This document shows, one piece after another, positions 17,372 through 25,824 of a stretch of DNA of 64,000 nt. The number at the start of each line of letters is the position of its first letter. Position 1 is the stretch's first letter. Below the pieces are notes generated by a model. The model had not been told where the DNA came from, made no database searches, and saw nothing but the letters and a program-made list of their open reading frames with translations. The translations under genes were made by a program, and so were the position numbers. Origin of the DNA: Salinibacterium sp. PAMC 21357 (GTDB taxonomy: Bacteria > Actinomycetota > Actinomycetes > Actinomycetales > Microbacteriaceae); assembly GCF_000247645.1 (NCBI RefSeq), contig NZ_AHWA01000006.1, positions 124,001 to 188,000 on the forward strand. The letters are read 5' to 3'.

Positions 17372-18259
17372 CTAGGCCGGTTCAACGCCAAACGCACGGG
17401 CAAGCTTGTCAATCTTCTGGGCGCGGCCCAAGCGGGGAAGGTCGCTGCCGTCGCGGATGACGCGGCCACGAGCTTCGAAGTCTTCTAAGAATTCGCGAGC
17501 CCACGCAACATCGGAACGGGTCGGGCTGATGACCTCGTTGATGATCGGAAGTTGTTCGATGTCGAGGCACAGCTTGCCCGTCATGCCGAGAGACACCGCC
17601 ATTCCGCCCTGTTCCCGCAGAACGGGGTGGTTCGTGCCGACAGTGGGGCCGTCGATAGGGCCGGGGAGGTTGCCGACGCGGCTGGCGATAACCAAGCGCG
17701 AGCGGGGATAAGCCATGGCGAGGTCGTCGGCACTGGTGCCAGTATCGCGACGATAGTCGCCACTGCCGAAAGCAAGACGGTACGCACCACGAGCACGTGC
17801 GATCGAGACCGCTTCTTCAATGCCGAGTGCAGACTCAACGAGAGCGATCACGGGCGTGATCCCTTTGAGGCGGTCAAAAGTTTCGGAGACATGAGCTGCT
17901 GCCTCAGCCTTGGCCAGCATGACGCCGCGCAGACCAGGGAGGCCGGCGAGAGCATCCACATCGTCCGACCAAAAATCGGAAGCGCGGTCGTTGATGCGCA
18001 CCCAACCGCTGCCGCCATTGCTCAACCACTCGACGACCGAATCGCGAGCGGAAGACTTGAGGCGCGGGTCAACAGCATCCTCAACATCGAGGATGATCTG
18101 GTCAGCACGTGACTGTTCAGCACGATCAAACTCTTCAGGCCGAGTTGCCGCGACTAGAAGCCAGGATCGGGCGATCTCTGCGGAAACGTCGTGAGTGGTC
18201 GGGCGATCGGTGTTGCTTTCAGACACGCGTGAGCTGCTTTCTTTCAGAAGAGAGGTCAC
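17372..18259 (-). CDS. CitE-like HpcH/HpaI family CoA ester lyase
   Basis: 295 residues. TIM-barrel CitE family landmarks are present: ILDVEDAVDP (about residue 56) carrying acidic metal ligands, GWVRIND at about 85, GVMLAKAE, and ALVESALGIEEA (about residue 140). Family members cleave citramalyl-CoA, malyl-CoA or related beta-hydroxyacyl-CoA esters with Mg2+. The first 20 or so residues are variable; a later in-frame start is possible. It is upstream of thiolase and an SDR dehydrogenase, which suggests catabolism of a branched or dicarboxylic acyl-CoA. Confidence 0.85.
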   Translation of the reverse strand: MTSLLKESSSRVSESNTDRPTTHDVSAEIARSWLLVAATRPEEFDRAEQSRADQIILDVEDAVDPRLKSSARDSVVEWLSNGGSGWVRINDRASDFWSDDVDALAGLPGLRGVMLAKAEAAAHVSETFDRLKGITPVIALVESALGIEEAVSIARARGAYRLAFGSGDYRRDTGTSADDLAMAYPRSRLVIASRVGNLPGPIDGPTVGTNHPVLREQGGMAVSLGMTGKLCLDIEQLPIINEVISPTRSDVAWAREFLEDFEARGRVIRDGSDLPRLGRAQKIDKLARAFGVEPA

Positions 18260-18325
18260 ATTTTCGTGCCACTCGCAGCCTCAAGGTTACCGGGTCGTGG
18301 CTGGGTGACGCCGAAAATGCGTCGG

Positions 18326-21300
18326 TTATGAAGCGAGTACTTTTGCGATGCGTTGCACACTGACCGATTCGGCGGTTCCTAGGTGCTGAGCGAAGAGGCT
18401 CAGCCGCAGTTCTTCGAGCATCCACCGAGCACGGACAATCTGTGGTTCGGGGTGCTGTTCTAGCGGAAGAGTGCCGCCAGCATCCTTGTAGCGACGGGTC
18501 GCTAGTTCGACCTCTGACATCCAGCCGCGGTCTTTGCCAGGGTTCTCGGTGAGCTTTGTCACACGATGTTCGATGCCCTTGAGGTAGATAGGCAACCGGC
18601 GCAGTTGAGTGAGTCCGGTTGCCGAAACGAAGCCAGCGAACACCAACGAATCGAGCTGTTCGCGAGCATCACCGAGCGGGGTCAGCAAGTGCATGCTCGT
18701 AGCGGCACGTATCGCCTTGTCGGCCAGACGAACCCCAGAAACTATGGATGCCACGAGCGAGACAGTGGTGAAGAGCGAGTCAACCAGCCCTGCCGAAATC
18801 TCATTGCGCAGCGTCTCAAATTCGGCCTGAGTGAAGATCTCGCGTTCGCCCATAACGGAGTCGATACAGGCCAGCAAACAATCGTCGAACAGAGCATTCG
18901 TCGAGCGGTAGGGGCTCTGGGCGAGAACCAGCTTTTCTGTGCTTGTGAGATGTTCGTTGATGTAGCCGAGCGGCGATGGAATCGCTAAGAGCAGCAGGCG
19001 ACGCACACCGCTCTGGTGGGCGATGGTCTGATCGTAGGGCGTCGACATGAGGCGAATGGAGACTGAGGTGCCGTCATCCACGAGGGCGGGGTAGGCGCGG
19101 ATGGTGTTGCCGCCGTGTTTGGTGTCGCGTGAGCGGTCGAGTTCGCCGAAGTCCCAACTCGTGATTCCGGAGCGTTCGAGAGTGTTGGCCGAGCGTTCGG
19201 TGGATCCCTGGGTGGAGCCTTCGACGGCGCGCGCCACGCTCGCGCGGGCGACGGGTTTGAGGCTCGCTTGCAGGCTGCGCAATGACTTGTTGGTGCCGAC
19301 TTTCTTGCCGCGTTCGTCAATAACAGCGAACGTGACGAGCAGGTGGGCGGGGACTCGAGCGAGATCGAAGTCGGTGGTCGCGACGGTGACGTAGGTGAGG
19401 CGTGCGATTTCTTTCGCCAGATACTCGGTCAGCGATGGGCCGCCCTCGAAGGCGACGGTTGCCGGATCGTCGGGCACTCCCTCGAGCAGACGACGGGCCC
19501 AATCAGCGGCGGGCACGACATTGCGGCGGATCGGCTTGGGCAGCGATTTGATCAGCGCGGTGACGAGTTCGTCGCGCAGGCCTGGCACTTGCCAGTCGAA
19601 GCCTTCTGGCCGAAGACCGGCGAGCAAGGGAAGTGGCACGGCGACGGTGACACCGTCATCGTCGGTGCCGGGCTCGAAGCGGTAGGTGAGGCTCAGTGTT
19701 TGATCGCCGCGCACCCACGTGGTGGGGAACGCGGTGTCATCCACGTCAGCGTCATCCGCGTTCTCGATGAGGTCGGTGGTGGTGAGAGTGAGCAGGTCGG
19801 GGGAGTCGTGACGAGCTTTCTTCCACCAGCCTTCGAAGTCGCGCACGGACGCGACAGTGGCGGGAACGCGCTTGTCGTAGAACTCAAAAATGGTTTCGTC
19901 GTCGTGGAGAATATCGCGGCGGCGGCTGCGTTCCTCGAGCTGTTCGAGGTCGCGGCGCAGGGCACGGTTGGAGGCATCGAAGCCCCACACGCGCTTGTCG
20001 CGCTTCGTGAGGTCGTCTTCACCCTCGACGAGGGCGTGGCGAATGAACAGTTCGCGGGCGGCAGGCAAGTCAACGCGCGAGAACTGGATGCGTCGGTGGG
20101 CGGCCAGTGTTACGCCATAGAGAGTCACCCGTTCGAAGGCGACAGCGGCGCCCTGCTTCTTCTCCCAGTGCGGTTCGGAATAGCTGCGCTTTACCAGATC
20201 GCCGGCGAGCTTTTCGGCCCACACCGGGTCGATCGACGCATTCATTCGCGCGAAGAGCCTGCTCGTTTCGACGAGCTCGGCGCTCATGATCGCGTTGGGC
20301 TGTTTCTTGGCCAGGGCCGAGCCGGGGAAGATGACAAACCGGGTTTGACGGGCACCAATGTAGTCGCGCTTCGCGACATCCTTGAGGCCTATGTGGCTGA
20401 GCAGGCCGGCCAACAGTGACCGGTGGATGCCGTCGGGATTCGAGTGTGCGTCTCCGATCACGAGGCCGAGCGGTTTGGCCATGCGGCTCAACTGGCGGTA
20501 AACATCGTGCCATTCGCGCACGCGCAAATAGTTGAGATATTCGTTTTTGCACATCCGTCGAAACTGGTTGCCCGAGAGTTCTTTTTGTTTCTCTTCGAGG
20601 TAGTTCCAGAGGTTGAGCAGGGTGAGAAAGTCACTGGTGGGGTCGATGAAGCGCGCGTGCTGCTGGTCGGCTTGCGGGCGCTTATCGAGCGGGCGCTCGC
20701 GGGGGTCTTGAATGCTGAGCCCAGCGACGACAGCCATAACTTCACGGGTGGTGCTGTGTTGTTTCGATTCGATGACCATGCGGGCGAGGCGCGGGTCGAT
20801 CGGCAGTTGCGTAAGTTGCTTACCGATGCGGGTGATGCGTGGGGCGGCATCTTTCGCGTCTTTGCCGCTAGCGGATCGCGGGCCGTTCGCGCTCGACGAG
20901 GTTTTGGTGCTGCGAAGCGCTGCAGTGTTCTCGACAGCGCCGAGTTCGGTGAGCAGGTCGAGACCGTCTTTGATGCCGCGAGAATCTGGCGGTTGCAGGA
21001 ACGGGAATTCGGCGATGTTGCCCAAGCCAAGCGACACCATCTGCAGGATGACTGCGGCGAGGTTGGTGCGCAGAATCTCGGGTTCCATGAACTCGGGCCG
21101 CGCGGTGAAGTCTTCTTCGGAATAGAGACGGATCGCGATTCCGTCGCTTGTTCGGCCGGAGCGGCCGGAGCGCTGGTTGGCGCTGGCCTGACTGATGGCC
21201 TCGATCGGCAGACGCTGAATCTTCGCGCGTGTGCTGTACCGGCTAATGCGGGCAGTTCCGGCATCGATGACGTAGCGGATGCCGGGCACGGTCAAACTGG

Positions 21301-22273
21301 TTTCGGCAACGTTGGTGGCGAGCACGATGCGGCGTCGCGTGCCGGGTGTGCGGCGCGACTCGAATACACGGTGCTGTTCGGCGGAGCTCAGTCGGCCATA
21401 GAGGGGGAGCACTTCGGTGCCCTCGGAGAGTTTGCCGGCGCTGATGCGTCCGCGGATGGATTCTTCGGCATCCCGAATCTCGGTTTCGCCTGAGAGGAAC
21501 ACGAGCACGTCACCGTCGCTCTCGCGGGAGAGCTCATCGAGGGCGTCGTTGATGCCCTCGAGGTAATCGCGATCGACGCGGTTGGCGGCAGCTTCTTCGG
21601 CATCCTCGGATTCGAGGTCATCGCCAACGCTTTCCTCGGCGACGAGCGGGCGGTAGCGAATCTCCACGGGGAAGGTGCGGCCCGAGACCTCGATGATCGG
21701 CGCACCATCGAAGTGCTTCGAGAAGCTCTCAGGGTCAATCGTGGCACTCGTAATGATGATGCTGAGATCGGGGCGACGGGCACGAAGTTGTTTGAGATAC
21801 CCGAGCAAGAAGTCGACGGTGAGGCTGCGTTCGTGGGCCTCGTCGATGATGATCGCGTCGTACTTCTTGAGGTCGCGGTCGCGGTGGATCTCGTTGAGCA
21901 GAATGCCGTCGGTCATGAGTTTCACGCGCGTGTTTTTGCCCACGCGATCGGTGAAACGCACTTGGTAACCGACGAGATCGCCCAGCTCGGTGCCGAGCTC
22001 TTCGGCGATGCGCTCGGCCACGGTGCGGGCGGCAATCCGTCGCGGCTGCGTGTGCCCAATGGATGTCTTACCCAGTTCTAGCAAAATCTTGGGCAGCTGG
22101 GTGGTTTTTCCGCTACCGGTTGCTCCCGCAATGATCACGACTTGGTTGTCGCGGATGGCCGCCAGAATGTCATCTTTGCGCTGGCTGACGGGCAGCTCGG
22201 GCGGGTACGTCACGACCACGTCAGTGGGCAGCGCGGCTGCCGTGCTGGCGGAGTGAACTTCGGAGGCAGACAT
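18326..22273 (-). CDS. hrpA: ATP-dependent RNA helicase HrpA (DEAH box)
   Basis: 1315 residues from the ATG at 22273; the open frame runs 18 residues further upstream without support. Walker A GATGSGKTT is at residues 50-58 and the DEAH box (IIDEAHERS) at about 145, followed by SATID. Helicase motif VI is in QRSGRSGR near 380. Then come the HA2 and OB-fold regions and the long C-terminal domain (DUF3418) specific to HrpA, so the length is typical. The family unwinds RNA and rescues stalled ribosomes. A Ser/Thr/Ala insertion at about residues 455-470 follows the helicase core. It is transcribed alone. Confidence 0.95.
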   Translation of the reverse strand: MSASEVHSASTAAALPTDVVVTYPPELPVSQRKDDILAAIRDNQVVIIAGATGSGKTTQLPKILLELGKTSIGHTQPRRIAARTVAERIAEELGTELGDLVGYQVRFTDRVGKNTRVKLMTDGILLNEIHRDRDLKKYDAIIIDEAHERSLTVDFLLGYLKQLRARRPDLSIIITSATIDPESFSKHFDGAPIIEVSGRTFPVEIRYRPLVAEESVGDDLESEDAEEAAANRVDRDYLEGINDALDELSRESDGDVLVFLSGETEIRDAEESIRGRISAGKLSEGTEVLPLYGRLSSAEQHRVFESRRTPGTRRRIVLATNVAETSLTVPGIRYVIDAGTARISRYSTRAKIQRLPIEAISQASANQRSGRSGRTSDGIAIRLYSEEDFTARPEFMEPEILRTNLAAVILQMVSLGLGNIAEFPFLQPPDSRGIKDGLDLLTELGAVENTAALRSTKTSSSANGPRSASGKDAKDAAPRITRIGKQLTQLPIDPRLARMVIESKQHSTTREVMAVVAGLSIQDPRERPLDKRPQADQQHARFIDPTSDFLTLLNLWNYLEEKQKELSGNQFRRMCKNEYLNYLRVREWHDVYRQLSRMAKPLGLVIGDAHSNPDGIHRSLLAGLLSHIGLKDVAKRDYIGARQTRFVIFPGSALAKKQPNAIMSAELVETSRLFARMNASIDPVWAEKLAGDLVKRSYSEPHWEKKQGAAVAFERVTLYGVTLAAHRRIQFSRVDLPAARELFIRHALVEGEDDLTKRDKRVWGFDASNRALRRDLEQLEERSRRRDILHDDETIFEFYDKRVPATVASVRDFEGWWKKARHDSPDLLTLTTTDLIENADDADVDDTAFPTTWVRGDQTLSLTYRFEPGTDDDGVTVAVPLPLLAGLRPEGFDWQVPGLRDELVTALIKSLPKPIRRNVVPAADWARRLLEGVPDDPATVAFEGGPSLTEYLAKEIARLTYVTVATTDFDLARVPAHLLVTFAVIDERGKKVGTNKSLRSLQASLKPVARASVARAVEGSTQGSTERSANTLERSGITSWDFGELDRSRDTKHGGNTIRAYPALVDDGTSVSIRLMSTPYDQTIAHQSGVRRLLLLAIPSPLGYINEHLTSTEKLVLAQSPYRSTNALFDDCLLACIDSVMGEREIFTQAEFETLRNEISAGLVDSLFTTVSLVASIVSGVRLADKAIRAATSMHLLTPLGDAREQLDSLVFAGFVSATGLTQLRRLPIYLKGIEHRVTKLTENPGKDRGWMSEVELATRRYKDAGGTLPLEQHPEPQIVRARWMLEELRLSLFAQHLGTAESVSVQRIAKVLAS

Positions 22274-22331
22274 AGCAGTCCAGCTTAAGGCCGTCGGGCA
22301 TCCCGCGAGAATCGGAGAATTAATCATTGCC

Positions 22332-22363
22332 TTGCAAAGTGCTTTGTGTTACAAAGTAGATAG
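22332..22363 (+). promoter_or_regulatory. promoter with inverted-repeat operator for the regulator/ABC operon
   Basis: CTTTGT-GTT-ACAAAG at 22343-22357 is a perfect 6-3-6 inverted repeat. It sits between a possible -35 (TTGCCT or TTGCAA around 22328-22338) and a -10-like TAGATA at 22358-22363. A second half site, GCAAAG, lies just upstream at 22335-22340. A repressor bound here would block the promoter. The obvious candidate is the winged-helix protein encoded at 23086 in the same operon; that link is inference. Confidence 0.55.
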
Positions 22364-22412
22364 CGAAACCGGCACGGTGTCGGCGCGCGACAGCCGCAAT
22401 GAAGGAGCCCTC

Positions 22413-23081
22413 ATGGCGAACAACGATCGCACTACCAGCACCGTCACTGAGCTTGACGACGAATCCGTCCTGACCCCGGAACAAATGTTGAGGCTGGTGG
22501 ATGAGCAGCAGAACACGATGATGCGCCAACAGCTCTCACCCATCCCGTGGATGCTGGGCGTGTGGGGGTTCGCGTGGGCGCTGGGCTTCGTGTTGCTCTG
22601 GTCAGCGGCCGATGGCGGCAACCCGTGGTTCTCGGTTCCCGTGGTGCCGGCTCGTATTGCGTTCGGGGTGCTCATCGGCAGCGCCATCGTGATCTCGACG
22701 GTGCTGGGAATTCGCATCAGCCGTGGGGTTCAGGGCAATTCCACCTTCTCGGGGGCGGTGTACGGGATCTCGTGGTCGGTAGCGAGCAGCGCATTCGTCG
22801 CGGTCGGCGTAGCGCTCATCCAGAACGGCATGTCTCCCGAACTCGCCTCTCTGTACTTTCCTTCCGCCTTCGCGCTGATGGCCGGGATCCTGTACTTCCT
22901 CGGGGCCGCCCTCTGGCAAGAAAAGAGCCAGTTGGTGCTGGGGAGTATCTTGCTGTTGGCAGGGTCAGCGTCGCCGTTTTTTGGCGCACCGACCAACAAC
23001 ATCGTGATGGCAGTGTTGGGTGGTGGCAGCATGCTCATTGCTGCGATCATCTTCGCTGTTCGCCTGCGCCGGATGGCCTAG
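22413..23081 (+). CDS. multi-pass membrane protein of an ABC exporter operon
   Basis: 222 residues from the ATG at 22413, preceded by GAAGGAG. A soluble N-terminus of about 45 residues contains LTPEQMLRLVDEQQ. Six hydrophobic helices follow, with small loops, ending in RLRRMA. I recognise no transport or enzyme signature. The gene is the first of a four-gene operon (this protein, winged-helix regulator, ABC ATPase, ABC-2 permease), so it may be an accessory or sensor of the exporter. Confidence 0.75.
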   Translation: MANNDRTTSTVTELDDESVLTPEQMLRLVDEQQNTMMRQQLSPIPWMLGVWGFAWALGFVLLWSAADGGNPWFSVPVVPARIAFGVLIGSAIVISTVLGIRISRGVQGNSTFSGAVYGISWSVASSAFVAVGVALIQNGMSPELASLYFPSAFALMAGILYFLGAALWQEKSQLVLGSILLLAGSASPFFGAPTNNIVMAVLGGGSMLIAAIIFAVRLRRMA

Positions 23082-23085
23082 AACC

Positions 23086-23382
23086 ATGGATGAACTCGAC
23101 CCCGTCATCCATGCCTCGGCACGCCTGCGCATCACGGCCGCTCTCGCGACGCTCCCCGCCGGCGATCGCCTCGCGTTCCCGCGATTGCAGCAACTGCTCG
23201 AAATGACCCCGGGCAACCTCTCCACTCACCTCAGAAAACTGGAGGATGCCGGTTATGTCGAGGTCACGAAAGCCCATCAGGGCCGCAGCCCGGTCACCTA
23301 TCTCAACCTCACGTCGCCTGGCCGTGCGGCGTTCGAGACCTACACCGCAAGCCTGAAGCGACTGCTCGGAGGAATCGCATGA
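23086..23382 (+). CDS. winged-helix transcriptional regulator (MarR/ArsR-like)
   Basis: 98 residues. It has the compact winged-helix plan of stand-alone HTH_34-type regulators. A helix ending in FPRLQQLLEMTPGNLSTHLRKLEDAGYV (residues about 30-57) holds the recognition helix (GNLSTHLRKLE), followed by a basic wing (KAHQGRSPVTYLNLT). It starts 5 bases after the membrane protein and overlaps the ABC ATPase by 4 bases. It is likely the autoregulator that binds the CTTTGT-GTT-ACAAAG site. Confidence 0.88.
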   Translation: MDELDPVIHASARLRITAALATLPAGDRLAFPRLQQLLEMTPGNLSTHLRKLEDAGYVEVTKAHQGRSPVTYLNLTSPGRAAFETYTASLKRLLGGIA

Positions 23383-24302
23383 CAACCCTCGTAAAACTCG
23401 ACCACGTGACGCGTCGCTTCGGTGACATCACGGCACTCGACGACGTGAGCCTTGAGATTGACTCCGGCCGCATCGTCGGGCTGCTCGGCCCGAATGGCGC
23501 TGGCAAAACGACCCTCCTTTCTCTCGTGCAGGGCCTTCGCCGAGCATCCAGCGGCACGGTTGAATTGTTCGGTGGCAGCCCAGCGGATGCGCGCACCCGC
23601 CGACACTTGGGCTGCACTCCGCAAGAGACGGCACTGCCACCCACCCTGCGCGTGGGGGAGGTCATCGACTTTGTCGGTGCCCACTTTGACAACGCAGTGC
23701 CACGAGAAGAGCTCGCCGCCGAGTTCGGCATCAGTGAACTGCTGAAGCGCCAGACCGGGGCGCTCTCGGGAGGCCAGAAGCGTCGCCTCAGCGTTGCACT
23801 CGCCTTCGTGGGGCGCCCCCGACTGGTGCTTCTCGATGAACCGACCACGGGACTCGACGTTGATGGCAGGCGGGCGCTCTGGGCCGCCGTGCATCGCCAG
23901 CAGGATGCCGGAGCCACCGTCGTCGTTACGAGTCACTATCTCGAAGAGATCGAGGCGCTCGCCGAACGAGTAATCGTGATCGGCCAAGGGCGGGTGCTGG
24001 TCGACGATGATCTCAGCGCTGTGTTGGATCAGGTGGGGCTGCGTTTGCTGCGCCTCACAACCCCGACGCCCGACCGGGTACGGGCGCTCACCGGCGTCGT
24101 CGATTCTCGGCCAGAGCACGACGGTTCCTTCACGTTCTTTGTTCAGGATGCGGATGTCGCGGTCGCTGAGCTTGTGCGGTCGGGCATCCAGTTTTCGGGG
24201 CTCACGGTGCGCGGGGCAACCCTGGAAGAAGCGTTCCTCACCCTTATCGCTGACTCACCGAAACAGAATGATGCCGCCGGCGTCTCCCCGAGAGGAATCT
24301 GA
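23379..24302 (+). CDS. ABC transporter ATP-binding protein (ABC-2 exporter)
   Basis: 307 residues. Walker A GPNGAGKTT is at residues 37-45, the Q-loop at about 88 (CTPQETALP), signature LSGGQKRR at about 128, Walker B LVLLDEPTTGLD at about 148 and the H-loop in VVTSHYLEE. The C-terminal 90 residues are the extra domain found in DrrA/NatA-like exporters. It energises the ABC-2 membrane protein encoded next. Exporter type is clear; substrate is not. Confidence 0.95.
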   Translation: MTTLVKLDHVTRRFGDITALDDVSLEIDSGRIVGLLGPNGAGKTTLLSLVQGLRRASSGTVELFGGSPADARTRRHLGCTPQETALPPTLRVGEVIDFVGAHFDNAVPREELAAEFGISELLKRQTGALSGGQKRRLSVALAFVGRPRLVLLDEPTTGLDVDGRRALWAAVHRQQDAGATVVVTSHYLEEIEALAERVIVIGQGRVLVDDDLSAVLDQVGLRLLRLTTPTPDRVRALTGVVDSRPEHDGSFTFFVQDADVAVAELVRSGIQFSGLTVRGATLEEAFLTLIADSPKQNDAAGVSPRGI

Positions 24303-24303
24303 C

Positions 24304-25056
24304 TTGTCAACGATGGCTCTGGCGCTCACCCACACTAAGTATTCGCTTCTCGAAACAATGCGGGTGCCGATCGCGGTCATCGGCAGCGTCGCGTTTCCCG
24401 CTTTCGCCTTGCTGCTGTTCGTCGTGCCGCAGCGGGCGGTCGCCGACAACGCGGAATACGCCACTCAGGCGGTCATCTCGTTGTCAGTGTTCGCGGTGCT
24501 CTCGAACTCCCTGTTCAGCTTTGGGCTCAACATATCTGAGGCTCGCGAGAAGCCCTGGGATCCGTATCTGCGCACGCTTCCAGTCACGGGGATGGCGCGG
24601 GTGCTCGGCTACATTTTCTCGATTGGTCTCATCGGTATCGCGTCGCTAATTCCCGTCGTGGTGATTGGTGGCCTTCTCACAGAGGCGAACGCTCCACTGT
24701 GGCGGGTGCTCGCTGGAGTGCTGGCGCTCGCCGTGGCGTCGATCCCCTTCATGCTCATCGGCATCAGTATCGGGTTCTCGATGTCGTCAAAAGCGGCCAT
24801 CGCCGTCGTTCAAGTGGTGATGTTCGGATTCGCGTTCGCGGGCGGACTATTTCTGCCGCCGATGCTCTTCGCGCCGTGGCTCAACACTCTCTCAACGTTC
24901 TTTCCGTCACGGCAGGCTCGCGAGCTCGTGATCTGGGTCGTTCAGGGCGGAGAGCTTGCGCCCTGGGTATGGCTAGGCATCCTCGGTTGGACTGTGGTGA
25001 TGCTCGTGTTGACCCTGTTCCTGTTCCGTCGCGATGAGGGCCGACGATTCCACTAG
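24304..25056 (+). CDS. ABC-2 type transporter permease
   Basis: 250 residues from a TTG at 24304, chosen because GAGAGG lies 9-10 bases upstream; an ATG at 24313 is the alternative. Six hydrophobic helices and an ABC-2 pattern with a late FAFAGGLFLPP and LSTFFPSRQARELV segment are visible. It is the membrane subunit of the preceding ATPase. The gene converges on the 25072-25641 gene with a 15-base gap. Confidence 0.88.
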   Translation: MSTMALALTHTKYSLLETMRVPIAVIGSVAFPAFALLLFVVPQRAVADNAEYATQAVISLSVFAVLSNSLFSFGLNISEAREKPWDPYLRTLPVTGMARVLGYIFSIGLIGIASLIPVVVIGGLLTEANAPLWRVLAGVLALAVASIPFMLIGISIGFSMSSKAAIAVVQVVMFGFAFAGGLFLPPMLFAPWLNTLSTFFPSRQARELVIWVVQGGELAPWVWLGILGWTVVMLVLTLFLFRRDEGRRFH

Positions 25057-25071
25057 ACGCGGATCGAGAAA

Positions 25072-25641
25072 CTACCGCGTAAGCCAGCGTCGCAGCATCC
25101 GAGTCACTCCGGGCAGCAACACGTAGGTCATGACCGGGGTGAGGCACAGGGTAGTGAGGAGTACCCGCAGCACGATCGGCAGCTGGTCCCAGCCGGGAAC
25201 CAGCAGCGTCACGAGCACCGTGAAAAGAAGGTTGAGGGGAAAGAAGCCCAGCCAAATAGTCACGGCCTGCTTCCAGCGGGGCGGTACGGTTGCGGCAGCA
25301 GGCCCCGCATGCTCAACAGTGACCTCGGTGGGTTCGTCGAACCAGCCCTCGATTCCGGTGCGGCGCTCGCTGCGGTGCTGGCTCATAAACGGGCTGCCGC
25401 TCTGCAGCCACCACGCGCGTTCGGGGGATTGTTCCCAGTGCAAGAGTGCTGCGTCATCCGCAAATCGGTAGAGCATGTGCCAGGTGGTGCTTTCGGTGCC
25501 GGCGCGCACCCAGCCGGAGCCGAGAAAGCCGGGGTAGGTGGTGGCAAGGTTGATGCCGGTTTGCATCCACGCGGTCGCTTGGGCGATGCGGTCGGGGTCT
25601 ACGGTTCGTTCGATGGAGACAGTGATGGGGTTGTTGCTCAT
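25072..25641 (-). CDS. antibiotic-biosynthesis-monooxygenase-like domain fused to membrane helices
   Basis: 189 residues from the ATG at 25641, with AGAAGGAG upstream; the frame is open 24 residues further without support. Residues about 1-95 form an ABM ferredoxin-like fold (VSIERTVDPDRIAQATAWMQ, then STTWHMLYRFADDAALLHWEQS). Residues 120-175 hold two membrane helices, and the end is basic. Such ABM-TM proteins are widespread in actinobacteria. They are often called monooxygenases, but an enzyme activity is not shown by any motif here. Confidence 0.75.
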   Translation of the reverse strand: MSNNPITVSIERTVDPDRIAQATAWMQTGINLATTYPGFLGSGWVRAGTESTTWHMLYRFADDAALLHWEQSPERAWWLQSGSPFMSQHRSERRTGIEGWFDEPTEVTVEHAGPAAATVPPRWKQAVTIWLGFFPLNLLFTVLVTLLVPGWDQLPIVLRVLLTTLCLTPVMTYVLLPGVTRMLRRWLTR

Positions 25642-25824
25642 CGGTGTCAGCGCACTCCTTCTCTGTTGACCAGCGGCAACAGTGACAGCCGGTGTGGGCT
25701 TCGCTGAGATCAATTCTAGGGCGGATGCTCGCGCTCTACCCTAGGGAAATGTTAAGTTCTCGCGACGCGTAACTTCTAATATTCGTGGCCGAAAATGCTC
25801 CTCTGTGGGGTCCACACGCGAAAT

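Noticed and set aside
19343-20419. Open frames of 350 or so codons antisense to hrpA
   Set aside because: The translations are low-complexity mirrors of the helicase codons with no recognisable fold.
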